A stretch of DNA of 35,840 nucleotides, from the NCBI GenBank assembly GCA_947258545.1, contig CAMYJI010000025.1, positions 1 through 35,840 of the forward strand, given 5' to 3'. Positions 25,901 to 34,036 of this stretch are shown piece by piece (within the stretch, counting starts at the first letter, position 1; every line of letters begins with the position of its first letter). A program made the position numbers and the translations under genes. The DNA is from an uncultured Ectothiorhodospiraceae bacterium. Its GTDB lineage: Bacteria > Pseudomonadota > Gammaproteobacteria > UBA9214. The notes beneath the pieces were generated by a model that was not told the origin of the DNA, did no database searches, and saw nothing but the letters and a program-made list of their open reading frames with translations.

Positions 25901-26095
25901 GATAAGATTTTCGACCTCCTGCGGTGCCATACCGTGGGCCTCGGCAACCACAGTCACCGTCGGCGCGGTCAGGTCCGGGAACACGTCGACCGGCATGCGC
26001 AGGGTCTCGTAGCCACCCCAGCCCAACAGCAGCAGTGCACCGATGAAGACCATCAATCGATTGCGTAACGACCAGTCAATGGTTTTTTCGATCAT
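22973..26095 (-). CDS. Heavy-metal efflux RND pump (CzcA/CusA family)
   Basis: 1040 residues, full length for the family, with the twelve-helix RND layout and two large periplasmic loops. Seen: MIEKTIDWSLRNRLMV at the start, MPVDVFPDLTAPTV, and the TM4 motif ALGALVDDAIIVVEN. In CzcA this motif reads DFGxxxDG...EN, with two Asp residues and a Glu on the proton path. Here the first Asp is replaced (Ala-Leu-Gly), while the second and the Glu remain and an extra Asp follows. This is nearer to CusA, so monovalent Cu/Ag export is possible, but the metal cannot be fixed from sequence. It uses proton flux to drive metal out through the adaptor and outer-membrane channel encoded upstream. Operon order: channel, adaptor, pump, DUF3147. 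Confidence 0.93.
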   Translation of the reverse strand: MIEKTIDWSLRNRLMVFIGALLLLGWGGYETLRMPVDVFPDLTAPTVTVVAEAHGMAPQEVENLITRPIESALNGASGVRRVRSSTGIGIAVIWVEFEWGSDIYQARQIVNEKLQLASSSLPQDLPTPVLAPITSIMGEILFIALYSDRHDLMALKTAADWSVRPRLLAVPGVAEVIPNGGQTKQYQVILDPVRMAAYEVSVDQVIDAVARTNHNVSAGFYLDGGQEVLIHGEGRVTNAADIGETLVLQRDGLPVLVRQLGEIKVGPAPRRGTAGYNGREAVIIGIQKQPTANTLDLTRRLDTVLADIQTSLPEGMQIDTRLFRQADFISVSIDNLMAALRDGAILVVAIVFVFLVSVRSTLITLIAIPLSLVVAILAMKATGGTINTMTLGGMAIALGALVDDAIIVVENIVRRLRENAHREAGQQRSVFDVVLGATREIQGSIVFATLIIMLVFLPLFFLTGVESRLMQPLGFAYVVSLAASLLVAITITPVLSFWWLKRSRTVRTGHESRLSRSLKFIYGKLLNLTIERWKTVSVLATVALAAALYGIGQAGKSFLPEFNEGSLTVSAVTLPGTSLEQSDALGRRVENILLAHPEVVATARRTGRAELDPHAQGIHASEMEVTLRMAERSKQALLAALRRDLAALPGMNIVIGQPISHRIDHMLSGTRANIAVKLFGHDLYELRRIANLLKTEVEEVSGAVDISVEQQADIPFLQVHFDRAAIARYGLHIEDIAEAIRTAWSGTTVSRVLEGQTSFDLVVRFHEKTRADIDAIRETLITTRDGAQVPLHALAEIRYDLGPNTISRENVQRKIVVMANVAERDLNSVVNDIRQRIDDNIDLPRGYHVEYGGQFESAESATRTLLVLGAVVIVGIFLLLFIAFHSARDALLIMLNLPLALIGGIVGVYAMDGILSVASIIGFITLFGVATRNGVMMVAHIQNLVASEAVSDALAAVRRGAMERLIPILMTALAAGLALVPLALSAGEPGSEIQAPMAVVILFGLLSSTMLNMIVVPALYLRFGSVNRTFREQGNVTRSE

Positions 26096-26107
26096 GCCGG
26101 CTTCCCT

Positions 26108-27661
26108 CTAGTGCGCATGGCCGTGCCCGGCTTCCGCCGGGCCCGATGCGGCCAGTTTCACCAGGTAGGCACCGCGGCTAACCACCCGCTCGCCGCGCTC
26201 GACACCGCTGCGGATTTCGATGTAATCACCCTCACGGATACCGGTCTGCACCACACGCCGCTCGAAGGACTCCCCGCCCAGTTCGACGTAGACCACAGGC
26301 AAGCCGCTGTCCCGCACGATGGCCGAAACGGGCACAGCCACGCTGTCGGCCGTCTTGCCGGTAAAGACATGGGCCTCGACCAGCATGCCGATACGTAACT
26401 GTTGATCGGGGTTGGTGAATTCCAGTATCAGTGGTGCTGTGCGCGTGCGCGGGTCGATGGCCTGGCTGAAGGCCACGACGCGACCGTTGCTCTGTTCGCC
26501 TTTGGTGGTGATGACCAATGGTGCCTCGACATTGGGCAGCGAGACCCAGGCTCCGTCTACATCGGCCAGGCGCAGGACGTCCGCCTCGGGAATGCGACAT
26601 TCAAGCCACAGTTTTTCGGGATCGATGATGTGGAAAACCGGCTGGCCCTTTTCCAGGTAACTCCCGGCCGTGGTGTGCACATACGCGATGACGCCATCGA
26701 TGGGCGCGCGCAGCGCGGTGCCGCTGACGCCCTTGTCCAGCGTCTGCAATTCCCGCCCCAGCGGTGAACCGATTACGGCCAGTACCTGGCCCTTGGTTAC
26801 GCGCGTTCCGATCGCAGGAAAGGCTTTACCGCGCCGGGCCAGCTGCCCATCATGCGGCGCACTGATCTCGGCTTCCCCGCTGGCGGTGGCCTTGAAGGTT
26901 GCCACGGCACGGATGGATTCGCGCAGCGTGCGCCGGGCAACCGGTGCGGTCGCGAAATCGACCTGCCACTGCTGCTCTTTCAGGTAACTGATTGCGCCAT
27001 CCTCATCCTCTTCCACGGCCGCCGGTATCGCCTCCTTGCCGGAATACACGGTGTAGGCGCCCAGGTTATGGATGCTGGTTTGTCCGGGTGCCTCCAGGAT
27101 AAGGATGACCTTGCGCTGCCCGGCATGTGCAGGGATGGCAACGGGACGGAAGATCCCTGGAATCGACGGCTGCTCAACGCTGAACTCCTCCTCGGGCAGG
27201 CCGCCCCCGCGCAGGATAACGCGCACCCGGCCCTCGGCCACAGGCCTGAAGCTGTCCAGCCAGGTGAGGTGCGCCGCGAAGGGTGACTCGTTGCCAACGC
27301 TGAATACAGGGAATTCCACGAACAGCTCCGTGTAGTCGGTAAAATGCGTCACTGCGATGGCGGGGACATCCGAGTCGCCGTGACCATGATGATCGTTGTC
27401 AGCGGCATGATCGTCGTGATCATCATGAGTATCATGAGTATCATGATCAGCATGCTCACCGGCATGATCGTCGTGATCATTGTGAGTATCATGATCAGCA
27501 TGCTCACCGGCATGATCGTCGTGATCATTGTGAGTATCATGATCAGCATGCTCACCGGCATGTTCATGATCAGAATCGTGATGGTCGTTGACATCACAAC
27601 TCGACAACACAAGCAGAATGGCAGCGAGAAAGATCCCGCTAAAGACTGATGGCCGGTTCAT
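26108..27661 (-). CDS. RND efflux periplasmic adaptor with His/Asp-rich N-terminal domain
   Basis: 517 residues. Seen: a lipoprotein signal (LAAILLVLSSCDV, lipobox LSSC, Cys about 22); a His/Asp-rich stretch (about 24-100) made of three copies of a 16-residue unit (AGEHADHDTHNDHDDH and variants); a beta domain (about 105-215); then the membrane-fusion adaptor with lipoyl/barrel parts (ATASGEAEISAPHDGQLARR, GTALRAPIDGVIAYVHTTAG, AVPVSAIVRDSGLPVVYVEL). It links the inner-membrane pump to the outer-membrane channel. The His-rich domain should bind divalent metal ions in the periplasm and hand them to the pump. Start and stop overlap or nearly touch the neighbours (ATGA with the channel gene), so expression is coupled. 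Confidence 0.92.
   Translation of the reverse strand: MNRPSVFSGIFLAAILLVLSSCDVNDHHDSDHEHAGEHADHDTHNDHDDHAGEHADHDTHNDHDDHAGEHADHDTHDTHDDHDDHAADNDHHGHGDSDVPAIAVTHFTDYTELFVEFPVFSVGNESPFAAHLTWLDSFRPVAEGRVRVILRGGGLPEEEFSVEQPSIPGIFRPVAIPAHAGQRKVILILEAPGQTSIHNLGAYTVYSGKEAIPAAVEEDEDGAISYLKEQQWQVDFATAPVARRTLRESIRAVATFKATASGEAEISAPHDGQLARRGKAFPAIGTRVTKGQVLAVIGSPLGRELQTLDKGVSGTALRAPIDGVIAYVHTTAGSYLEKGQPVFHIIDPEKLWLECRIPEADVLRLADVDGAWVSLPNVEAPLVITTKGEQSNGRVVAFSQAIDPRTRTAPLILEFTNPDQQLRIGMLVEAHVFTGKTADSVAVPVSAIVRDSGLPVVYVELGGESFERRVVQTGIREGDYIEIRSGVERGERVVSRGAYLVKLAASGPAEAGHGHAH
27405..27590 (-). repeat. Tandem repeat encoding the His/Asp-rich domain of the adaptor
   Basis: A 48-nt unit (contains GATCAGCATGCTCACCGGCA and GATCGTCGTGATCATTGTGA) occurs about three times nearly identically, with a diverged, partly duplicated fourth end (GAGTATCATGAGTATCAT). 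Near-identity at DNA level indicates recent amplification, and copy number may vary between strains. Confidence 0.85.
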
Positions 27662-28875
27662 TGCACGGGCCCTCCGGTTAAATGGTCCAGTTTGATACGG
27701 GCACTGCGTGCCTTGTGTTCCAGGTCGAGCGCGGCGAGTTCCGCGTTGAGTGTGCCCCGATAGGCATCCAGTAGCTCCAGAATGCCGACTTCACTGGCGC
27801 GGTAGTACGCCTCGGCGATTTTGATGAGCTCATGCGCGCTCATGACGGCATCCTGACGGAAACCCGCCGCACTCTGCCGGTATTGCGTGACCTGCTGCCA
27901 CAGACCCCTCAGTTCGGCGTGAGCTGTGTCGTATGCCAGCCGGTATTCACTCCGGGCGATCAGCGCCTGCGCTTCAAAGCGGGCCTGCTTATCCTTGCGC
28001 TTGTCGAATACCGGGAGGGGAATGGAGGCATTGAGCACCAGCCCGTTGTCCGTCTCACTGTTGGTCTCTTCCCGTTTCAGCCCGAGTCCCAGGGTGACAT
28101 CGGGAAAGATTTGGCGCTCTGCACGCTGTTGCAGGTCAAAGGCTTCGCCTTGCTCTTGCAAATATCGCAGAGCGGGCTTGTCATCGAGAGATGATGCTAG
28201 CAGTTCCAGCGGTGCGGGCTGACCGGGAAGCAGTTCTCCTTCCAGCGACTGATAGCCCTGGCTATCCTTCCCCAACAGGACCCACAAGTTCTGCCAGGCC
28301 GTATCGAAGTCAACCTTTGAGTTGCCGGCTTCGGCTTCAATGGCGGCACGCTCGGTGTTCACCCGCTGATAATCGTAGAGTGATACATCACCCTCACGAC
28401 GACGTTTTTGCAGGGCCTTGCCGAGCACCTCGAGACGTCGTTGTGTCGCTGCATACACATCCCGGCGCGCCTGCTGCAGCAGGGCATCGTAATAACGCTC
28501 GCGGATGTCTTTCGTCAGGTCCTCTCGCCAGGCAGTGGATTCAAGCCGGGCGGCGTCGAGATGCCGATTCGCCGCCTCCTTGTGCAGGGCGCGGCGTCGC
28601 GTAAAGTCGAATCGCTGGGAGACGACAAGTTTCTGCTCGACATGGTCTTCCGTATCGTTGAGCGTTTCCCGTTCGTAGCTCAATTCCGGGTTGGGCCGTG
28701 TTCTGGCGGCGATGACGTCACTTTGTGCCCGGGCAATCTTGCCCTCGACGCGTTGCTGCACCGGATCGCGCGCCTGCCCCAGCTGTATAGCCATCGATTC
28801 TGTCAAGTTTTTCTGCTGTGCAGCCGCCGTTGCGGTCAGTATCAGCAGAACAATCGCTCCATAGATGCGATACAT
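27658..28875 (-). CDS. Outer-membrane efflux channel (CzcC/CusC, TolC family)
   Basis: 405 residues from the ATG at 28875, which has GGAGA 7 nt upstream; a TTG at 28893 is a less likely start. Seen: signal peptide (MYRIYGAIVLLILTATAAAQ), then the two long helical halves of the TolC fold with repeated heptad-like segments (GKIARAQSDVIAARTRPNPELSYE near 50 and QARFEAQALIARSEYRLAYDTA near 290). PNPELSYE is a common mark of CzcC-type channels. It forms the trimeric exit duct for the RND pump. First gene of the efflux operon; its stop overlaps the adaptor start. Confidence 0.9.
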   Translation of the reverse strand: MYRIYGAIVLLILTATAAAQQKNLTESMAIQLGQARDPVQQRVEGKIARAQSDVIAARTRPNPELSYERETLNDTEDHVEQKLVVSQRFDFTRRRALHKEAANRHLDAARLESTAWREDLTKDIRERYYDALLQQARRDVYAATQRRLEVLGKALQKRRREGDVSLYDYQRVNTERAAIEAEAGNSKVDFDTAWQNLWVLLGKDSQGYQSLEGELLPGQPAPLELLASSLDDKPALRYLQEQGEAFDLQQRAERQIFPDVTLGLGLKREETNSETDNGLVLNASIPLPVFDKRKDKQARFEAQALIARSEYRLAYDTAHAELRGLWQQVTQYRQSAAGFRQDAVMSAHELIKIAEAYYRASEVGILELLDAYRGTLNAELAALDLEHKARSARIKLDHLTGGPVQ

Positions 28876-28997
28876 AGCCAATCTCCAATTCAATATTCCC
28901 GGCAGACGCTCCGCAAACGGACGGAACGCATACCACCTGCTACCACTGTCAGGCAGCAGAATTCGTCACTGAATGTCAGTGCGTGGTGGACTGGAGA

Positions 28998-29405
28998 TTA
29001 AAGCGGTGGAGCGCGCAGCGGGGGGCGGAAAAATAACAGGTAATAACGGGGGCGTTTTCTGCGAATCCCCTTTCGGATGCGCAGACTCGTCTGTGACACG
29101 GTGATAACAGCAAGCAGAACGAAAACAAAGATGTCGATCGATAGTGTCTGCTTGACTATGGCGCCTGGAATATCGATGGCGGCCTCGTCATCATGACCAG
29201 TGGTCGGGTGATCGGCATCCATGATGCCAGACACATGGGCATGCGCGTGAGCGTGATGGTCGGCATTGGCACCAGGAAAATGAAAATGCATGGCGAAGGT
29301 TTGCACACAGACCATCATCACCAGGAGGCTGATGACAAGGTACTGTCTGCTGAAACCACGCATTTGCAATGTGTTTATCCACCTTAGGTCACTGGTGCCG
29401 ATCAT
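28998..29405 (-). CDS. Small His-rich membrane protein upstream of the efflux operon
   Basis: 135 residues from the ATG at 29405; an in-frame ATG at 29363 (MRGFSRQYLVIS) is an equally good start and gives 121. Seen: a signal-anchor helix (YLVISLLVMMVCVQTFAM), a His-rich periplasmic segment (MHFHFPGANADHHAHAHAHVSG, continuing to GHDDEAA), a second TM helix (IDIFVFVLLAVITV) and a basic tail. The layout recalls small proteins accompanying Czc/Cus operons (CzcI-like), which sense or buffer metal, but no firm family match was made. It is transcribed ahead of the efflux operon on the same strand, 122 nt away, and may share its promoter. Confidence 0.7.
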   Translation of the reverse strand: MIGTSDLRWINTLQMRGFSRQYLVISLLVMMVCVQTFAMHFHFPGANADHHAHAHAHVSGIMDADHPTTGHDDEAAIDIPGAIVKQTLSIDIFVFVLLAVITVSQTSLRIRKGIRRKRPRYYLLFFRPPLRAPPL

Positions 29406-29689
29406 AGCTGAATATTGTTCCTTTTTGAATCAATAGTGAATTCATGGCATCGACGACCAGGGTGTGCGGTTGTCTACGTACGGGTAATTCACCCTTGATG
29501 CCGCAGAATACAGCGGCTAACAAAGCTGATGATAGAAATCTTGAGCCAGCAAAGAAACACAGCGCGGAGAGACAATACTGCCGATGGTGCTCAGTAAGCA
29601 GTTATGGAAATTCGGCTTGTGAACACCTCTGCCAAAACATTTCTATTATTTCTTTTGGACTTATATATGCGCCTGAATACACGACTCGA

Positions 29690-29979
<290 letters not shown>

Positions 29980-30037
29980 GCCACCAGCAGAGGGTCGGTA
30001 ATTCTAGGTGACCGTATCCCTGAATCGGTTCCATGTA

Positions 30038-31942
30038 TCAGGCCGCTGTGCCGCCCCCACGCCTGCCAGGCAGACCAAACCACAAGTACAGCGCCAAGAG
30101 TAACAGTCCGAGCTGCAGCAGCAATCCAGGCAGGTTGGGGTAGATACCCATCAGTTCGATACGCGGGATGCTGATCGGGATCACCGGAATATAGCCTGCT
30201 TCCTGCAGGGCGGCGACACCCTTACCGGCAAAAATCAGCGCCAGCACAAACATGAGAAGGCCGGTAACACTGAAGAACTGGCGCAATGGCAGGCGTGCGC
30301 TGTAGCGCATGACCAGCCAGGCCAACACCGCTAGGACAACGGCACCTGTTCCGAATCCACCCAACGCCATGGACCTGCCCGCCTGATCGGCCTGCACCCA
30401 CAGTGCTTGGTAAAACAGAATGGTTTCGAACGCTTCACGGTAAACCGCAATAAACGACAAGCCCGCAATACCCCATAAGGTGCCGGTACTCAGCGCCCGC
30501 TTGATGTTGGTTTCAATGAACTGTTTCCACTGTGCGGCACTGGTCTTGTCGTGCAACCAGAAACCGACATAGAACAGCACGGCTGTTGCCAGTAATGCCG
30601 CCAGGCCCTCGGTGACTTCCCGGCTCGTGCCGCTGATCTCGATAAGCGATACCGAGGCCCACCAGGTGATAAGTCCGGCAACCAGTGCACCGATCCAGCC
30701 ATAGTGCAGGTAATGCAAATTGTTACGGTGTTCGGTCTTGACGAGGAAAGCGGCCAGTGCCGCGACGACTAGCAAGGCTTCCAGGCCTTCGCGCAGCAGG
30801 ATAAAAAATGCCGCGGTGAAGGCGGTAATGCCTGACAAGCTGCGCCCTCCCAGAAGATCACCGGCGAGATCCAGCTGATGCTTGATCGCCACGACACTGG
30901 CTTCCAGCTCGGCAAACGGTATACCCTGCCGGACAAGCACGCGCAGTCCGGTCATGGCCTGTTCAATCTCCACGCGCAGGCGCGGGTCGATGGCATTCAG
31001 GCCCTGCTCGACCAGTTCAAAGCCTTCCAGATAGGCTGCAACGGCCTGTTGGTAGGCAAGCTTGCTATCACCACTGCGATAGGCCTCCAGTACATCGTCA
31101 AGGCGGTGCCGTGAAAACACCAGGGGTGACTGCTGGTCGAACAGCATTTCCGGATGGGCACGCAGCCAGGCCATGAGTTGACCGCCCGCCTCACCATAAT
31201 CACTAACAGCTTCGGCCGGTGTCGTTACAGTCAGCTTCTGCACATCCAGTAGTGGCTTAAGCGCCGGGTCGACGAACAGGCTTTCCCTGTCCGCCACCTG
31301 TGCTGCCTGATCTGCAGCGAGGGTGCCGACGTAGAATGCCAGCGCCCAGCGGTCTGCGCCGGACAGTTCATGATAGGACTGCATGGCTGTGCCAGATACA
31401 CCCTGCGTAATGGTGTTATACAGTCCGTACAGCGTGCGCTGCGAATAACGCTCGTGATCTAGGAAATTAACTGGTGGCGGATCCATGCCGGCCGCCAGCG
31501 GTCCCAGTCCGTCACCCGCAGCGCCATGACAGCTGGCACACTGTTCCATATACAGCCCCGCGCCGCGCTTCAGGTCGGGTGGTTGGCGCGGTATGGCGGT
31601 CACCTGGTAACCATTAATCACGACCAACCGCATGTCCGCGGTCACGGCGCTGATCTCTGCCGGTGCCGCCTTGCCGACAATCTGTTCGGCCAGTTTGCCT
31701 GCCTGCCCCTGTAAAAGCGTACGGGTATCATCCACGGGCAAGCCCGCCACCAATTGTTGTATGCCGGCGGAGAAATCGAGCATCTCCTGGTATTCACCCG
31801 TGTTGATCACCTGGCCATCGGCAACGGCTTCGGCATAGTCAACACCGACATAGTCGATAAGCTGCAGAAGTTGCTGCAACTCACCGGCACGCGCCAGCCC
31901 GGTGACAACGAGCAGGAGTAAAAGGGACAGGTAACGGGACAT
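30038..31942 (-). CDS. Cytochrome c-FTR1 iron permease fusion
   Basis: 634 residues. Seen: signal peptide (MSRYLSLLLLLVVTGLARA), a helical periplasmic domain, a c-type haem site CASCH (in GLYMEQCASCHGAAGDGLG, about residues 130-150), a second helical periplasmic part (about 225-370), then the FTR1 permease with seven helices and two REXXE iron-binding motifs: REGLEALL and REAFETIL. FTR1-type permeases take up Fe after oxidation of Fe(II) to Fe(III); the fused haem domain could accept the electron, as in EfeU/FetM-related bacterial systems (inference). A Fur box overlaps the promoter, so iron uptake control is expected. The gene ends 58 nt from repeat copy 3 and may be cargo of a third module. 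Confidence 0.93.
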   Translation of the reverse strand: MSRYLSLLLLLVVTGLARAGELQQLLQLIDYVGVDYAEAVADGQVINTGEYQEMLDFSAGIQQLVAGLPVDDTRTLLQGQAGKLAEQIVGKAAPAEISAVTADMRLVVINGYQVTAIPRQPPDLKRGAGLYMEQCASCHGAAGDGLGPLAAGMDPPPVNFLDHERYSQRTLYGLYNTITQGVSGTAMQSYHELSGADRWALAFYVGTLAADQAAQVADRESLFVDPALKPLLDVQKLTVTTPAEAVSDYGEAGGQLMAWLRAHPEMLFDQQSPLVFSRHRLDDVLEAYRSGDSKLAYQQAVAAYLEGFELVEQGLNAIDPRLRVEIEQAMTGLRVLVRQGIPFAELEASVVAIKHQLDLAGDLLGGRSLSGITAFTAAFFILLREGLEALLVVAALAAFLVKTEHRNNLHYLHYGWIGALVAGLITWWASVSLIEISGTSREVTEGLAALLATAVLFYVGFWLHDKTSAAQWKQFIETNIKRALSTGTLWGIAGLSFIAVYREAFETILFYQALWVQADQAGRSMALGGFGTGAVVLAVLAWLVMRYSARLPLRQFFSVTGLLMFVLALIFAGKGVAALQEAGYIPVIPISIPRIELMGIYPNLPGLLLQLGLLLLALYLWFGLPGRRGGGTAA

Positions 31943-31963
31943 GTGGTGCTTAACTATTAAAAA

Positions 31964-31997
31964 AGAATAGTCTTCTAATGATAATGATTCTCATTCG
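31964..31997 (-). promoter_or_regulatory. Fur box and -10 of the FTR1 gene
   Basis: GATAATGATTCTCATTC (31980-31996) agrees with the 19-bp Fur consensus at about 14 positions. On the minus strand it is followed by TATTCT (31969-31964), a -10 box about 20 nt before the ATG, so a bound Fur would cover the -35 region. This points to repression by Fe(II)-Fur. Confidence 0.8.
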
Positions 31998-32152
31998 TTT
32001 TTGCAAACAGGCCCTTCTCTTATAAATAAGGAATATCGCCAATTCCAGGTTCCCCCAATCTGAATGCGTATGGCGAATTCATAATTATTACCTGAAAACG
32101 ATAACTTAGACAGTCTTGCTCCTGACGCCCATCGTCCCTTCCCTGCTCTGCC

Positions 32153-32572
32153 ATAAAGGATCTGCTGGTATTCCTCGTACATCTATTAACCACGGTCGCC
32201 AAACTCCTGGGACCCGGCGGCACGAGGGCCGCTGTCGGTGACAGCCTGTTGATGAGACAGCATCTCCTGTTTATTAATCGCTCCCGACGATGTGCACCCA
32301 ATCTCTCGGCACTGGACCGATTCCTGTTAGGTTTCTGGTCGCTGTTTCTCAATCCACGCCACCTCAGGCGGGCTGCCGTGATTATCCGGCCATCGACACA
32401 CTTGAAATCTCACAACATGCTCAAGAAGCGAAATATCGACTGCTGTATTCACCTGGCAAATAAAGGAAAGCAACGTCCCAAGGGTCCATCATGGGTACTC
32501 ATCCAAGCTATCGTTGAACTGAAGCTACGTAACTTGCGCTTTGGTTACCGCCGAATCGATCAGCAAATCGCC
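32153..32572 (+). pseudogene. Truncated integrase-core transposase remnant
   Basis: One open frame reads KDLLVFLVHLLTTVAKLLGP, then NRSRRCAPNLSALDRFLLGF, LRRAAVIIRPSTHLKSHNML, KPKGPS-like RPKGPSWVLIQAIVELKLRN and FGYRRIDQQIA. This is the N-terminal region of IS481/IS3-like integrase-core transposases (recognised from memory). The start codon is ATA (32153), not ATG, and the match stops abruptly at about 32572, before the catalytic DDE domain. The frame stays open further only by chance, over the CHAD gene. It is therefore a dead fragment. No terminal inverted repeat was recognised. Confidence 0.8.
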
Positions 32573-33474
32573 TTGACGGTAGCCCAAGGATGCTCAGCCT
32601 CAGAAAAGGCCTGCCATCGCCCCATCAAGTTCTTCTTAATCACCTCGGATTCCTTCTCCCGCTTATCCTCCAACTTGCCTGCAAAGCGTTTGAGCTTTGA
32701 ACTGCGCGAATCTTTCAAGAGGCCTTTCTGCAGTCCTGGCAATACAGCGGTGTCATGCAGTGTTCCCAGGAGATCCTGCAGCGCCTTCAGGTGCCTTGTA
32801 AAGACTTTCATCCGATCGTCGTAAAGCGGGGCGAAGAATTCCGTCGCGTATCGCAGCTTCTTGCATTCGATACGCAGCCTGTGCAGCGCCTCGCTTTCCA
32901 TTTTATCAATTTCCTTTCCTGCCTCGAGAACATCCCTGTGGTGCTCTTCCAATACCCGACAGGCAAAGGGTGTGATCTTGCGTCTCAGGACCTTTCGTTC
33001 CTCTTCCGAAAGCTGCCCCCGCCAGGCTTTGGTATCGAGCCAATTGACGATCGCCCTGTTGAAGGTCAGATATCTTTTGCACTGAACAATCCCTTTTACT
33101 CTGCTGTAGGCCTCTTCCCGATGTTCCCTGGCAATGCTCTGCATCTTTTGTTGATACTTGCTCCCTTTTCCCGGGAAGTTTTCGGCGATGTATACATCAA
33201 GGTCTCTGGCGCCATCCAGCGTTCTTGCAGCCCAGCGCATTTCCTTGGCTAGTGGGCGAGCAAGTTTTCGAGGAATAGCCGATCGGAACACGCTCAGCGC
33301 CGATCGCATACGCCGCAGCCCGACACGCATCTGGTGGACCCCTTCAATGTCTTCACCAGCAAGCGCGATGGGTTCCCACTCCATTACTGAGGCCAAATTC
33401 GCTTCAAGAATGTGCTCAAAGGCTTCTTCCACAGTTTGGCTGGGATTCACTGAAGTCTCTATTTGACGTGCCAT
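32560..33474 (-). CDS. CHAD-domain protein, C-terminus overlapping transposase remnant
   Basis: 304 residues of almost pure alpha-helix with the CHAD signature: HQMRVGLRRMRSALSVFR (about 47-64), RDLDVYIAENF, and in the second half LHRLRIECKKLRYATEFF (about 200-217). CHAD domains are conserved His- and Lys/Arg-rich bundles that bind inorganic polyphosphate and target proteins to polyphosphate granules. There is no signal peptide, so it is cytoplasmic. The last residues (KAIC) and the TGA stop lie in the transposase fragment, so the original C-terminus was probably replaced; the CHAD core itself seems intact. It stands alone in a patch of decayed mobile DNA. Confidence 0.85.
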   Translation of the reverse strand: MARQIETSVNPSQTVEEAFEHILEANLASVMEWEPIALAGEDIEGVHQMRVGLRRMRSALSVFRSAIPRKLARPLAKEMRWAARTLDGARDLDVYIAENFPGKGSKYQQKMQSIAREHREEAYSRVKGIVQCKRYLTFNRAIVNWLDTKAWRGQLSEEERKVLRRKITPFACRVLEEHHRDVLEAGKEIDKMESEALHRLRIECKKLRYATEFFAPLYDDRMKVFTRHLKALQDLLGTLHDTAVLPGLQKGLLKDSRSSKLKRFAGKLEDKREKESEVIKKNLMGRWQAFSEAEHPWATVKAIC

Positions 33475-33607
33475 TTTCTGCCCTTTAGGATGCTCCCAAA
33501 TTATTCAGACTGTCCTTCTAAATAAATTATACGACCTGTCTCCTACACATAGGTCAAGTCTCTCGCGGAAGATCCATCTATCCACGCCACCAGTTGCTTG
33601 TCAGTCT

Positions 33608-34036
33608 TTGTTAAGGTGGAAGGCTTTGGCTACCCGAGGGTATCTATGGCGGGATGATACGTGGTTGGCATTTCACAGCATTTCGCACTTTTCGTTCAGT
33701 ACCGACCAGAACTATGATTTGTATGACAACTCTAAGAAGAGTAATCCAGATGGAGCCGTAAGGCACGCGGATAAGAATTCGCCATGCATCGGCATCATGG
33801 ATTTGACAAAGATGGGATTCGAGATCTGGGCAGAATATATATCATCGGAGAACAGGCAATGGGTAGTGTGTGAAGTTCATAGTAGGAAAACCACGGCTGA
33901 AGCTGGTGCGGATGCCAATCAGGCCTATGGATATGCAATAGACGGTGCCGGAATAGATTACAAGTCCTGGCTTCTAAATGATGAGGAATTGATCTCACAC
34001 TCTCACATGTCCCGAATGCGGGCACCGCGTATTTGA
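33608..34036 (+). CDS. Doubtful hypothetical ORF
   Basis: An open frame of 142 codons starting with TTG, without a visible ribosome binding site. The middle (MDLTKMGFEIWAEY, ENRQWVVCEVHSRKTTAEAG) reads like protein, but I recognise no family. The last 20 codons lie over the GDCCVxC-family remnant, which is in another frame, so the C-terminus is certainly not original. It may be a decayed gene fragment rather than an active gene. Confidence 0.25.
   Translation: MLRWKALATRGYLWRDDTWLAFHSISHFSFSTDQNYDLYDNSKKSNPDGAVRHADKNSPCIGIMDLTKMGFEIWAEYISSENRQWVVCEVHSRKTTAEAGADANQAYGYAIDGAGIDYKSWLLNDEELISHSHMSRMRAPRI

Noticed and set aside
27405..27590. CRISPR-like repeat array in the adaptor gene
   Set aside because: The repeats are contiguous without spacers, are in frame and encode the His/Asp domain; no cas gene is near.
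27344..27649. Plus-strand ORF rich in Ile/Met/Val that looks like a membrane protein
   Set aside because: It is the antisense reading of the His/Asp repeat of the adaptor.
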